Below are positions 1 through 8,661 of a stretch of 64,000 nucleotides of DNA, one piece after another. Each line of letters opens with the position of its first letter. Position 1 is the first letter of the stretch. The position numbers and the translations under genes were made by a program. The stretch lies in NCBI GenBank assembly GCA_965222125.1, contig CBDCTC010000006.1, forward strand, positions 310,001 to 374,000, given 5' to 3'. Below the pieces are notes generated by a model. The model did not search any database, had not been told where the DNA came from, and saw only the letters and a program-made list of their open reading frames with translations. This DNA is from CAZENU01 sp965222125 (lineage in GTDB: Bacteria > Chloroflexota > Dehalococcoidia > Lucifugimonadales > CAZENU01).

Positions 1-1446
1 AGGTACCGTTGGGGGCGCCGGAGCAGACAGTCTGCGCACCATCGCGTAGTCGAAGCTCAGTCCCGACTCAAGCAGTCTCTCGAGCGCCCTGTCCACCTTG
101 GACTCCATGGTTGTCGCGGCCAGGTGCAGGATGCGAACGTACTCCACGTCGGCACGTTCGCCCCTCCAACCACACAGTGCGTCGTACGCCAGCCTGAACG
201 TCTGCGTGGGGAACATCTGCTCCCTGAAGCGGTAGCGTGCGAACGCTCCCGGCTTGCGCACTAGCGACCCTATGATGTCTCGGTAGTCGATGTGAGCCTC
301 GCCGGCGCCGTGTATCCGCTCCATGCTCTCGACGAGGTGGCCCTTGTAGTACACCTCGATGTGGTCTGCGTACACCCGGACGTCCACCTCCATGCCGATC
401 AGCCGTGATGGCACCGAGTATGTCCTTTAGCCACCCTGATCGTGCTCCACCTGCGCACCCTGCAACGGTAGTTGGCGTACTCCGGGACCGGAGCCGGCGG
501 AAGCGGCCTCAGGTGACGACGCTCCGCCTTGAGCTTCGAGTCCACCAGCCTGTTTCGCCGATCGACGACTCCTCTGACGAACTGTCTGTACTCGTCCTCG
601 GACTCGAAGTCGCGGCTGCCCCTGAGGATCAGCGCCTGGTCCAAGGCGTTCTTCAGACGTCTGTGTCCCTGCTCTACAACGCCGTTCTCGTGCGAGCAGC
701 GTGGGTTGATCCTGGTGGACTCCACCCCGTAGTGGGTCAGGACAGCCTCGTACCTGGCGTTCACGGCACGGCCACTGCTGTTCTTCAGGTCGTGTGTGGC
801 CGCCGACAGGTTGTCGGTGCGCACCACACCTGGGTACGCCTCCCAGCTCCCACAGCGCTCCCTGCAGTCCCTGCACCAGCGCCCCGAACGTCTCTCCGAA
901 GCATACCTCCGCGTAGCGCCAGCCGGAGTGGCTCAGCACCAGGTGGAACAGCAGGTGTCTGAAGGGCTCGCCACCTATGGTGACTCCCAGTTCCGTGCAG
1001 TGGGTGAAGTCCACCTGCGCCTCGCGGCCAGGTGGATGGTCCTGCTGAAACTACACCTCACGATCCGGGCCATGAAGGGCTCTATAGTCTCTGGTCCGGT
1101 GTTGGAGCGTCCTCAGCTGGGACCTGCCGAACCTGCACGGGTATCGCTCGTCAAGCCACTCCAAGATGGTTGTCGCACTCAGCTCACCGTCGGGATCGGT
1201 CCGCAGCAGCGGCACGACACCGCTCTCCCACACGTCCGCGAACGGGTCCGGTCTGCTTCTCCATCTCCGCCTAGCCTTCTTGCTGTCCGACGGCAGCGAT
1301 CCCCGCTGCCACTTCCTTGCCGATCTCTCGCTCATGGCCGCTGACGACGACGCCGCCTGCTGTATCTTGCCTTCCATCAACTTCTGCCTCAGTACAACTA
1401 CCTGTTGACCCGTGATCAATCTGGCACCTCCCGGGTCCCAGACCAT
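1..1446 (-). pseudogene. istA: IS21-family transposase IstA, broken and cut by window edge
   Basis: The minus strand reads as an IS21-type transposase in four pieces. An N-terminal helix-turn-helix region (GMSERSARKWQ-like) starts near 1446 or, more likely, at a TTG at 1419. An in-frame TAG lies at 1051-1053 just before HPPGREAQVDFTH. A frameshift lies near 835-845 in the integrase core (ELGGVP / VVRTDNLSA), which then reads through ENGVVEQGHRRLK. A one-base loss in an A run near 425 precedes YSVPSRLIG and the C-terminal YADHIEVYYKGHLVE region, which runs off the left edge. The order and motifs match IstA closely. With one nonsense codon and two frameshifts it cannot make a full transposase. 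The partner ATPase istB would lie to the left, outside the window. Confidence 0.85.
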
Positions 1447-1459
1447 CCTTATCTACGGA

Positions 1460-1508
1460 CCGGCAAAAATCGTTGTCGTCACCGGCAAGAATGATTGTCG
1501 TTGTTCAG
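1460..1508. repeat. IS21 terminal direct repeats
   Basis: Two 20-bp direct repeats, CCGGCAAAAATCGTTGTCGT at 1460-1479 and CCGGCAAGAATGATTGTCGT at 1482-1501, agree at 17 positions and lie immediately outside the IstA 5' end. IS21 elements carry such multiple transposase-binding repeats at their ends. The element probably ends near 1508 (the minus strand begins TG), where the methyltransferase reading frame resumes. The exact end is inferred. Confidence 0.6.
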
Positions 1509-1653
1509 CACTCGCCAAGCCCCCGCGCGATATTGGGCAGCGCATCCTTGATGAGCCGCTCCTCAAGCCCCTTCCGCAGCTGCTCGCCGAAGTCCTTGGC
1601 CTCACCGACCCACTCCGTCAGCCAGCCGTTCTCCCTCAGCGACTCCGACGCTA

Positions 1654-2817
1654 GCATCCTGTCTCTGAAGTTAGTGGCATAAGTGTTCGGTAGCTGGTAT
1701 TCTCCTGAGAGTTCATGTGAGGAGGATTCACATGCGTCTTGGTCGACCAACCCCACCGTTGACGCTCACCGACGATGAAAGGGAGACACTGGGACAGTGG
1801 GCGCGCAGGCCCAAGACGGCGCAAGCGTTGGCCCAGCGGGCCCGAATGGTTGTGGAATGTTCTAAGGGCAAGACGAACACCGCTGTGGCCGCGGAGTTGA
1901 GAGTGTCGCAAGCGACGGTTGGCAAGTGGAGGTCTCGGTTCTTGGAGAGTCGACTGGACGGACTGGTGGATGAAGCAAGGCCTGGCAGACCCCGCACTGT
2001 CACCGATGCTGACGTTGAGAGGGTCGTGACGCTGACCCTGGAGACCACACCGAAGGATGCTACACACTGGAGCACCCGGTCCATGGCCCGGCGTTCCGGT
2101 CTGAGCCACAACACCGTGAGCCGCATCTGGCGTGCCTTCGCGCTGCAACCCCACCGCACCGAGACCTTCAAGCTGTCGGCGGACCCCCTCTTCATCGAGA
2201 AGGTGCGGGATATTGTGGGGCTCTACCTCAACCCGCCGGACCGGGCGCTGGTCTTGTGCGTGGACGAGAAGTCCCAGATCCAAGCCCTGGACCGCACCAG
2301 GCCGCTTTTGCCCATGCGTCCGGGCCAGGCCGAGCGGCGCACCCATGATTACGTGCGCCACGGCACCACGTCCCTCTTCGCCGCTTTGGACGCCAGGACC
2401 GGTCAGGTGATTGGCCAGTGCCACCGCCGCCACCGGGCCCTGGAGTTCCGCAAGTTTCTCGATGCCATAGAGTCCGAGGTGCCCGCCGAGTTGGACGTGC
2501 ACCTGATTGCCGACAACTACGCCACCCACAAGACGGCGCTGATCCGGAACTGGTTCGCCAAGCGGCCCCGCTTCCATATCCATTTCACGCCCACCAGCGC
2601 CTCCTGGCTGAATCTGGTGGAGCGCTGGTTCGGTCTGCTCACCGAAAAGCAGTTGCGCCGGGGCGTGCATCAGAGCAGCGCCGAACTCGAGGCTGACATC
2701 TACCGCTACCTGGACATCACCAACGAAGACCCCAAGCCCTTCGTATGGACCAAGACCGCTGACGAAATCCTGGCCAGCGTGGCCCGCTTTTGCCAGCGTA
2801 CTTCGGGTACAGGACGC
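1654..2817 (+). mobile_element. IS630-family insertion sequence, 1164 bp
   Basis: The body is flanked by TA on both sides (1652-1653 and 2818-2819), the known IS630 target duplication. The ends form imperfect inverted repeats: left GCATCCTGTCTCTGAAGT, right (reverse complement) GCGTCCTGTACCCGAAGT, 14 of 18 matching. It sits inside the methyltransferase gene in the opposite orientation and carries one intact transposase. Confidence 0.9.
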
Positions 2818-2820
2818 TAG
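1732..2820 (+). CDS. IS630-family transposase
   Basis: Catalyses cut-and-paste movement of the surrounding IS630 element into TA sites. The N-terminal part carries a helix-turn-helix region (VAAELRVSQATVGKWRSR) and a second winged-helix-like section. The C-terminal DDE domain shows VLCVDEKSQIQALD, then ADNYATHK and SWLNLVERWFG, which hold the three acidic residues. The ATG at 1732 is chosen because GAGGAGG lies six bases upstream; a GTG at 1717 is an alternative. The length of about 362 residues is normal for the family and no lesion is seen. Its stop codon TAG is not inside the element: it is formed by the TA target copy plus the next host G. Confidence 0.92.
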   Translation: MRLGRPTPPLTLTDDERETLGQWARRPKTAQALAQRARMVVECSKGKTNTAVAAELRVSQATVGKWRSRFLESRLDGLVDEARPGRPRTVTDADVERVVTLTLETTPKDATHWSTRSMARRSGLSHNTVSRIWRAFALQPHRTETFKLSADPLFIEKVRDIVGLYLNPPDRALVLCVDEKSQIQALDRTRPLLPMRPGQAERRTHDYVRHGTTSLFAALDARTGQVIGQCHRRHRALEFRKFLDAIESEVPAELDVHLIADNYATHKTALIRNWFAKRPRFHIHFTPTSASWLNLVERWFGLLTEKQLRRGVHQSSAELEADIYRYLDITNEDPKPFVWTKTADEILASVARFCQRTSGTGR

Positions 2821-3705
2821 CAGGCCGAGGTAAAGGCGGTCCTTCCGTTCCAACTCGTTCAGGTCTATCTCCAGGTACTGCCCCGTGACCGCTCCCACCG
2901 GAGGCCGCCGCTGGAATAGTCGGTAGCGGCCGTGGGCCGTCAGGATGCCCCAATGCGCCCCGTGCTGGGCGCAGTCGGCCAGCACCATCCCTTCAGGCAG
3001 CTCTCCTTTGTCCGTAAGACGGCTGAACTGCGAGGCGTCCCGGTGAGGATGCACCACGGCAACGGGGGCATTGCCGTGCCGCAACAGGTAACCCTGCTGT
3101 GGGAGCTGCTCTACCCGATAACCCATGCCTTGGAATAGCGTCCGCCATGCCATGTTGCCGGTAGACGCCATACCTTCGACCGCACCAGCCAATCGCTGGT
3201 CGTTGGTGGGCCGGCGCAGACGTTCCCGTAGGAAATGAGGGGTGAGGAGGTCTTTGACCCGCAGACCGGGGACGACAGCCTCCTCAAGACGGCTGAACTC
3301 CCTGGCCAGGAACGATGCCGCTTCACGGGCAGCTAGGCTGCGGCTCGTTTCCAGCAGGTCGAGAACTCTTCCAGCAGGCAACTCCCGAACAGGCCGGGCG
3401 TCCTGCGGCCCGGCGACCCGGACTTTAGAAGCATCGTCCAAAGGGGCCAGCAGGACCACTGGGTACGCCTGGCGGCCCTTCCTGGCTTCCCACAACCTTC
3501 GTAGCTCGACGTCGCTCGCTGCGTCATCGGACCACAGTAGATGGTAGGCCGGCGTCTCCCAGGCCGTCGCGGAATGGCCTGTCTGGGACGTCCAGCCCCG
3601 GCCAAGGCCGAAGGCGGCTTCCAGGCGTGCGGAAGTCTGATGGGCAGCGGGTGTCGTCATCTGCACACTTTCATGTGATCTACGCTCAGGAATACGCAGT
3701 AGTCT

Positions 3706-3734
3706 TTGACATTATCCAACTATCGCTGTACAGT
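3706..3734 (+). promoter_or_regulatory. sigma70-type promoter of the abiE pair
   Basis: TTGACA at 3706-3711 is followed after 17 bases by TACAGT at 3729-3734, upstream of the AbiEi start at 3783. The -10 region overlaps an imperfect inverted repeat (CAACT...AGTTG) and two CAGTTGC repeats follow, a plausible operator. AbiEi proteins are known to repress their own operon by binding inverted repeats; its use here is inference. Confidence 0.55.
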
Positions 3735-3782
3735 TGCAAGCAGTTGCTCTTTTGTTTTGGTACAAACTTTGGAGTCCATCCA

Positions 3783-4622
3783 ATGACTACTCGCGCAAGA
3801 CCCAAGCAATCTCTGGTTGGTATCGAGTTGATTCGGCTCCTCGCCTATGAGGGGGACCGCATCTTCACGACGGACCGGGCTCGGGAGCTTGCGCCTCGTG
3901 TAGGCCTAAAGGATGCTTACCTCGGAGAGTCACTGTACCACCTCCGGAGGAACAACTGGATCGTCCCACTGCGCCGAGGGCTTTATGCGCTGTCCCCCAC
4001 TGTTCCTGGCGTCGCGGCCGCCCACGAATTCGAGATAGCTATGGCCCTAGTCGATCCCGCCGCAATCTCTCACTGGTCGGCCTTACACCATCACGGGCTG
4101 ACTGAACAGATACCCAGGGACGTATTTGTCCTAACGACAACCGGAACCTGGATCCCTCGCCCTAGGAAGAACCGGCAAGGACAGCTTGGAGGTGGGTACC
4201 AGGTGGGGGATACCACGTACCGATTCCTTCAGATCAAGCCCAACCACTTCTTCGGCGCTGAGAAGGTGTGGGTCGGCGATGCCCGCGTGTCCGTCACAGA
4301 CCTGGAGCGCACCTTGCTGGACGGGTTGTACACGCCCCAACGCTGTGGCGACTTCGCAGAGGTGCTCCATGCCTTCCAGCTAGGAATGAATCGGCTGAAC
4401 ACCGAGCGCATCACTGAGTATGCCATCCGACTAGGCGTGACGACGGCCAAGCGCCTGGGATGGGTGCTCGAAGCTCAGGGAGCCGCCTCGTCCGAACTCG
4501 AAAAGCTGTCCTCACTGCCCATCAAGGGCTACCGCAAGCTAGATGCCGCGGGGCCTCGAAAGGGACCTTGCAACAGTCACTGGATGGTCCAGGAGAACCT
4601 GCCGGGAATGGTTGCGACATGA
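3783..4622 (+). CDS. abiEi: AbiEi-type antitoxin / transcriptional regulator
   Basis: Antitoxin of a type IV toxin-antitoxin (abortive infection) pair, expected to repress the operon and to oppose the nucleotidyltransferase toxin without binding it. About 279 residues: an N-terminal winged-helix part (roughly residues 15-70, FTTDRARELAPRVGLKDAY, HLRRNNWIVPLRRGLYAL) followed by the AbiEi C-terminal domain with SHWSALHHHGLTEQ and VSVTDLERTLLDGL, both typical of the COG5340 family. The ATG at 3783 is the first after the promoter. The stop overlaps the toxin start by four bases (ATGA), so the two are translationally coupled. The gene is intact although the neighbours on both sides are decayed. 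Confidence 0.88.
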   Translation: MTTRARPKQSLVGIELIRLLAYEGDRIFTTDRARELAPRVGLKDAYLGESLYHLRRNNWIVPLRRGLYALSPTVPGVAAAHEFEIAMALVDPAAISHWSALHHHGLTEQIPRDVFVLTTTGTWIPRPRKNRQGQLGGGYQVGDTTYRFLQIKPNHFFGAEKVWVGDARVSVTDLERTLLDGLYTPQRCGDFAEVLHAFQLGMNRLNTERITEYAIRLGVTTAKRLGWVLEAQGAASSELEKLSSLPIKGYRKLDAAGPRKGPCNSHWMVQENLPGMVAT

Positions 4623-5491
4623 GACCTCTCCGCACGCGTCTTCAGGAAGCACGCCAGCGTCTGGGCATCCCCTGGGAGGCACTCGAACGGGACTATCTGT
4701 TGTCTTGGGTGTTGGCCGGGATTAGCCAGACGCCGGTGCTCCAGAACACGCTGGTCTTCAAAGGCGGCACAGCCCTCAGGAAGTGCTACTTCGGCGACTA
4801 CCGCTTTTCCGAAGACCTGGACTTCTCTGCACTGGAAGGCGTCCCCACCGGACAGGAGATGGAGCGATTGGTGATGGAAGCGTGCGAGACTGCCGTTAGA
4901 CTGTTGGACGAATACGCTCCCGTAGAGATCGTCTACGAGCGTTACACGGAGCGCGAGCCGCATCCTGGTGGCCAGGAAGCCTTCACGATTCACGCTAGGT
5001 TCCCGTGGCAGAGCCGTCCCCAGACCCGCGTCATGGTCGAGATCACGTTGGACGAGAGAATCCTGCGGCCAGCCGAGAAGCGGCAGGTCATCCACGAGTA
5101 CGGGGAACCTCTGAAAGCTGAGCTTCAAGTGTACCCCCTTGAAGAGATAGCCGCCGAAAAGCTGCGGGCGCTCTTACAGCAGGCGGTCATGCTCGAGAAG
5201 CGCGGGTGGAGCCGGTCACGCGCCCGCGACTACTACGACCTCTGGCGGGTGTTCGGAGCCTACGGAGACCGCATGGACCTCGTAGGCTTCGACTCACTAC
5301 TGCGTGAGAAGTGCGGCGTCCGAGGCGTCTCCTTTACAGGTTCGGAGGACTTCTTCCATGACGCCATGCTTGCTTACGTCGAGGAGACTTGGGAGCAGTG
5401 GCTCGGCCCGCTGGTGCCGGAACTCCCCTCCTTCGACACAGTGATAAACAGGTTGCGTCCACAAATAGCGACTCTTGTGAGTCCTCAATGA
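4619..5491 (+). CDS. abiEii: AbiEii-type nucleotidyltransferase toxin
   Basis: Toxin of the AbiE pair, a DNA polymerase beta-fold nucleotidyltransferase; family members modify tRNA or bind GTP and stop growth. About 290 residues. The family motif is visible as LVFKGGTALRKCYF followed by RFSEDLDFSAL (about residues 42-66), with a later EEIAAEKLRALLQQ motif and SRARDYYDLW. The start ATG at 4619 overlaps the AbiEi stop by four bases. Length and motif order are normal and no lesion is seen, so the module is probably active. Its survival amid dead genes fits the addictive nature of such modules. Confidence 0.88.
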   Translation: MRPLRTRLQEARQRLGIPWEALERDYLLSWVLAGISQTPVLQNTLVFKGGTALRKCYFGDYRFSEDLDFSALEGVPTGQEMERLVMEACETAVRLLDEYAPVEIVYERYTEREPHPGGQEAFTIHARFPWQSRPQTRVMVEITLDERILRPAEKRQVIHEYGEPLKAELQVYPLEEIAAEKLRALLQQAVMLEKRGWSRSRARDYYDLWRVFGAYGDRMDLVGFDSLLREKCGVRGVSFTGSEDFFHDAMLAYVEETWEQWLGPLVPELPSFDTVINRLRPQIATLVSPQ

Positions 5492-5512
5492 AACCGCCTC
5501 CGCGCCAACGCC

Positions 5513-5707
5513 ATGACGCACAAGCTTCCGATGACATCGAAGCTCCCGATTCCCGTCCTTTTTGCCCTCGCGTTGATGGCATCTGCCTGCGGCGGGCCGA
5601 ACGGGTCCGAGGCTCCATCAGTCCCCAGCCGATTACAGCCACCCAGGCGACTGCTACGACCGCCCCGACACCGTCTCCAAGCGGTGCTGGCTAAGCGACC
5701 ACCATAA
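5513..5707 (+). pseudogene. Possible remnant of a small lipoprotein gene
   Basis: The first 30 residues look like a lipoprotein signal (PIPVLFALALMASACGG, lipobox cysteine at about residue 26). The following frame turns into arginine/proline-rich sequence, while a different frame reads a threonine-rich linker of the kind that follows lipoprotein signals, so a frameshift near 5620 is likely. No mature domain is recognised. From here to about 5865 nothing else is supported. Confidence 0.3.
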
Positions 5708-5865
5708 CGCCAAAAGGCTTGAACCCGTAGGGCGGGCAGACCTGTTCTTATATCCACTAAAATGGGAGTTCTGTACCTTCCGCAGGTCGTTGACACCTAT
5801 TCAACCCCCGTTGCATCCAAATCGACTGCCCAAGAGAACCGTACTTTTTTTGTGTTGATTGGAAG

Positions 5866-6841
5866 ACAGAGAAGTCGGTCTCGTACCAGCAAAGGGTCTG
5901 GAAGTCGATCAGGTCCAGGCCGGTCTGCACCAGCCTGGGGTGGCAGATGAGCACGTCGATGCCCTGTTTCACCCTGTCCGCGACCCACTTCTCCCGCTTG
6001 TCGGGGGCCACCGCGTCGGCCTTCATCACCACCACCCGGAACCCGTGCCGGGTGAGCATGTCGTCCATCCGCTCGGTCACGTCCCGCGTCCCCGTGTGCG
6101 TGGCGTAGACCAATACCCTGCGGCCCTCCATTCGTTCCGCCGCCACAAGGTCGATGAGGGCCTGCTCCTTCGGATACAGCTTCTCCTCGGAGAGCGGCGG
6201 GACCTGCACGATGATGTCGCCGCTCCTGGGGCGAAGACCGTCTCCCCCTTGGTGCAGCCTTCGGGGTAGGCGAGGAGGGTTTGCAGGTAGGTGGCCAGCA
6301 GCCGCTTGGAACCGGCCTTGAGCGCCTCGGCCAGCTCCTTGCGCAGCTCCTCGTACACGGTGTCGTAGGCGTTGCGCTGGGAATAGCCCGTCGCGTCCTC
6401 CTCCGAGTCCATGCTGGACAGGAGTATCTGCTCGTCGTAGTCGGGCAGCCCCAAGGCCACGTCCGTCAGTCTGAGGAAGACGGTGTTGGCGATGATGTGG
6501 AAGAGGGCCGAGGGAACCAGGCCCGGCCGCTCCCTGACCACCTTGCGGTACTTGCGCCGGCGGCTGAACCTCCCGTCCTCTACCGAGTCGTCGTCGGGCC
6601 TGCCGATGGTGTGCTCCTCGAAGCCGTACCGCTGTATCCAGCGGTGCTCGTCGGAGCGCCCGAACTCCGTCCTGATCTCCGGCGAGAACCGGTAGAGCAG
6701 GTGGAAGATGGTCGAGGCATACCCACCCAAAAGGGTGCCGGTCAGGGAGAGGGACTTGCCGCAGGCGTCGGCGAGGATGCCGGCAGCGACGCCCTGGGCG
6801 GAGCCGCGAGACTTAGCTCGAATCCACCGAAGGAGGGCGTC
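5866..6841 (-). pseudogene. SF2/SNF2-like helicase remnant
   Basis: From 6841 leftward the minus strand reads DALLRWIRAKSRGSAQGV, then KSLSLTGTLLGGYAST and IFHLLYRF, typical of an SF2 helicase core. It continues in frame to about 6240, where a frameshift occurs (VFAPGAAT against FAPRSGDIIVQVPPLS). It then reads ALIDLVAAERMEGRRVLVYA and VKQGIDVLICHPRLVQTGLD, the helicase C-terminal lobe. After CWYETDFSV the sequence leaves the family, so the 3' end is lost. The 5' end stops exactly at the IS1380-type end at 6842, and the missing N-terminal part is not found on the other side. Probably part of the same lost defence island as the methyltransferase. Confidence 0.7.
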
Positions 6842-6866
6842 GGGTCAGTGTCCTGAAGCGGCAAGA

Positions 6867-6932
6867 GGGTGCTCCTGTGAATCTGGGATAATGGTTTTGA
6901 AACAGCAAACCGACCCCAGAAAAGGAGCACCC
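6867..6932. promoter_or_regulatory. Inverted repeat around the IS1380 transposase promoter
   Basis: GGGTGCTCCT at 6867-6876 is perfectly complementary to AGGAGCACCC at 6923-6932. Between them lies an extended -10 sequence (TGGGATAAT, 6884-6892). The right arm contains the AGGAG ribosome binding site of the transposase. Transcripts starting at this promoter would lack the left arm; read-through transcripts would carry both arms. Confidence 0.55.
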
Positions 6933-6937
6933 AATAG

Positions 6938-8263
6938 ATGCTACCACGCAACCACCCCGACCGCATCCGTATCGCCTTCGACGATCACCGCCTGGTGGCC
7001 AATGCCGGGCTGATCCTTCCGGCCACCCTCGCCCTGCGCCTCGGCCTGCCCCAACTCGTCCAGCAGTGCCTCGACCTGGGCAATGCGCCGGGCCGGGCCA
7101 ACACGGGCGACAATATGATGACCCTGGTTGCGTCTGCGCTGGCTGGCGGCGACTGTATTGACGACGCCGATGTGTTGCGCACCGGGGGGACAGCCCGCAC
7201 CCTGGGCGGCACGGTCAAGGCGCCCTCCACCCTGGGCACCTTCCTGCGCAGTTTCCGGTGGGGCCATGTCCGCCAACTGGACCGGGTGAGCCGGGAGCTG
7301 CTGGCCCAGGCCTGGGCGGCTGGGGCCGGACCCAGCGACGCACCGTTCACCATCGACCTTGATTCGACGATCTGCGAGACCTACGGACTGGCCAAGGAGG
7401 GCGCACGCCACCACGGCTATACCGGCAAGCGGGGCTATCACCCGCTGCTGGCCATTGCCGCCGGAACCGGCGACGTGCTGATGGCCCGGCTGCGTGAGGG
7501 CCGCGCCAACACCGCCCGCGGCGCCGCCCACTTCCTGCGGGAAACGGTGGGGCGGGTGCGCTACGGCGGGGCCAGGGGACAACTCACGGTGCGGGCCGAC
7601 AGCGGCTTCTACACCCACGCCCTGGTCGTCGTCTGCCGCAAGCTGGACGTGCGCTTCTCCATCACCATCCGCCAGCACAAAAGCCTGCACAATCTCATCG
7701 AGGCGATACCCGAAGATGCCTGGACGCCGGTTCCCTACTGGATGGACGGCGCCGCCGATGTGGCCGAGATCACCTACACCCCCTTCCAGAGTGAGCCCGA
7801 CGCCGCGCCGGTACGGCTCATCGTGCGGCGGGTGAAGCCCACGCCCGGTTCCCAACTGGCCCTCTTCGCCACCTACAGCTATCACGGCTTCATCACCGAC
7901 CGGGACGGGGAGACCCTGGAACTGGAGGCCGACCACCGCCGCCACGCCGAGATCGAGAATGCCATCCGAGACCTGAAGTACGGCGTCGGACTCAATCATC
8001 TCCCCTCGGGCCGCTTCGCCGCCAACGCCGCCTGGCTGGCGGTCCAGGTGATGGCCCACAACCTGGCCCGCTGGACAGCCCGCATCGGTCTGGGCGAGGG
8101 GGTGGTGACCACCAGGACCCTCCGGCGGCGCTTCTTCTCCCTGGCCGGACGGCTCACCCGCTCGGCCCGCCGCCTCACTTTGCATCTGCCACAGGGCTGG
8201 CCTTGGGAAACCCAGTTCACTCGCGCCCTGGCTCGATTGCGAGCCATTCCACTCCCGACCTGA
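6938..8263 (+). CDS. IS1380-family transposase
   Basis: DDE transposase of 441 residues. Recognisable features are TIDLDSTICETYG (first acidic residue, about residue 145), TVRADSGFYTHALV (second, about 225) and RRHAEIENAIRDLKYGVGL (glutamate, about 340), the spacing of the IS1380 family. The C-terminal part NAAWLAVQVMAHNLARWT is also typical. AGGAG lies ten bases before the ATG at 6938. The frame is intact. It is only distantly related to the IS1380-type transposases at 33.4 and 35.3 kb. Confidence 0.92.
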   Translation: MLPRNHPDRIRIAFDDHRLVANAGLILPATLALRLGLPQLVQQCLDLGNAPGRANTGDNMMTLVASALAGGDCIDDADVLRTGGTARTLGGTVKAPSTLGTFLRSFRWGHVRQLDRVSRELLAQAWAAGAGPSDAPFTIDLDSTICETYGLAKEGARHHGYTGKRGYHPLLAIAAGTGDVLMARLREGRANTARGAAHFLRETVGRVRYGGARGQLTVRADSGFYTHALVVVCRKLDVRFSITIRQHKSLHNLIEAIPEDAWTPVPYWMDGAADVAEITYTPFQSEPDAAPVRLIVRRVKPTPGSQLALFATYSYHGFITDRDGETLELEADHRRHAEIENAIRDLKYGVGLNHLPSGRFAANAAWLAVQVMAHNLARWTARIGLGEGVVTTRTLRRRFFSLAGRLTRSARRLTLHLPQGWPWETQFTRALARLRAIPLPT

Positions 8264-8286
8264 CGGCGCCCGTTTGCCACTGACCC

Positions 8287-8661
8287 GCCATCAGGCCAAC
8301 TGAACGTCCCCGCCAACTCGCGCCACCCTGGTCCGCGAGCGCCTCTTGCCGCGTCCTCTGTCCTCATCTTGTCCCACAGCGCCCATCGCAGACCGCCATT
8401 GGCGCCCCCAAAAGCGCCTGCAGACCCCCCGCCAACCTCCCGTATACCCGAATTCGAGCCCGGATCATCGCCCCTGTAACTCCCTCACTCCTCTTCCACT
8501 GTCCTCACGCCGTCCATCCATGTCCATCGGTGGATTCGGCCCAAGGCCGCCCGTGCTCCTGCTTGGCACGCAGACGGACCGTGTCCCATGTTTTTGGGAC
8601 CGGTTCCGGGGTTGCCGGCTGCCGGCCCGGGCCGAGATTCGGTCCCGGGCCGGCGGCCAGG
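8287..8661. other. Non-coding stretch after the IS element
   Basis: No supported gene on either strand. The first 330 bases are C-rich and show no recognisable protein. The right end holds the hairpin described separately. Confidence 0.5.
8621..8654 (-). terminator. Strong hairpin after the Gfo/Idh gene
   Basis: GCCGGCCCGGG at 8621-8631 and CCCGGGCCGGC at 8644-8654 form a perfect 11-bp GC-only stem with a 12-base loop, eight bases beyond the stop of the minus-strand gene. There is no clear T run, so it may end or protect the transcript without being a classical intrinsic terminator. Confidence 0.5.

Larger units (their letters stand above)
1509..3666 (-). pseudogene. DNA methyltransferase-like defence gene, cut by IS630 and IS21
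   Basis: The 5' part (3666 to 2820) encodes about 280 residues resembling the N-terminal region of large adenine-specific methylase / type IIG-like proteins, ending LNELERKDRLYLGLL. The same frame resumes beyond the IS630 element at 1651 as LASESLRENGWLTEWV, then KDFGEQLRKGLEERLIKDAL, before stopping at the IS21 end near 1508. Removing the IS and one TA copy restores LGLLASESLRENGW without a gap, so this was one gene. The methylase catalytic part is absent from the window. It is divergent from the abiE pair, which suggests a former defence island. The exact subtype is not certain from the N-terminal part alone. Confidence 0.65.
6842..8286 (+). mobile_element. IS1380-family insertion sequence
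   Basis: GGGTCAGTG at 6842-6850 and its complement CACTGACCC at 8278-8286 mark the ends; the helicase reading frame stops precisely at the left one. One transposase gene fills the element. No target duplication is seen, which suggests that a deletion or recombination has removed the right-hand target. Confidence 0.75.

Noticed and set aside
1651..3666. A single 671-codon minus-strand gene
   Set aside because: The second half is the antisense of the IS630 transposase; only the first 280 or so codons belong to the methylase-like gene.
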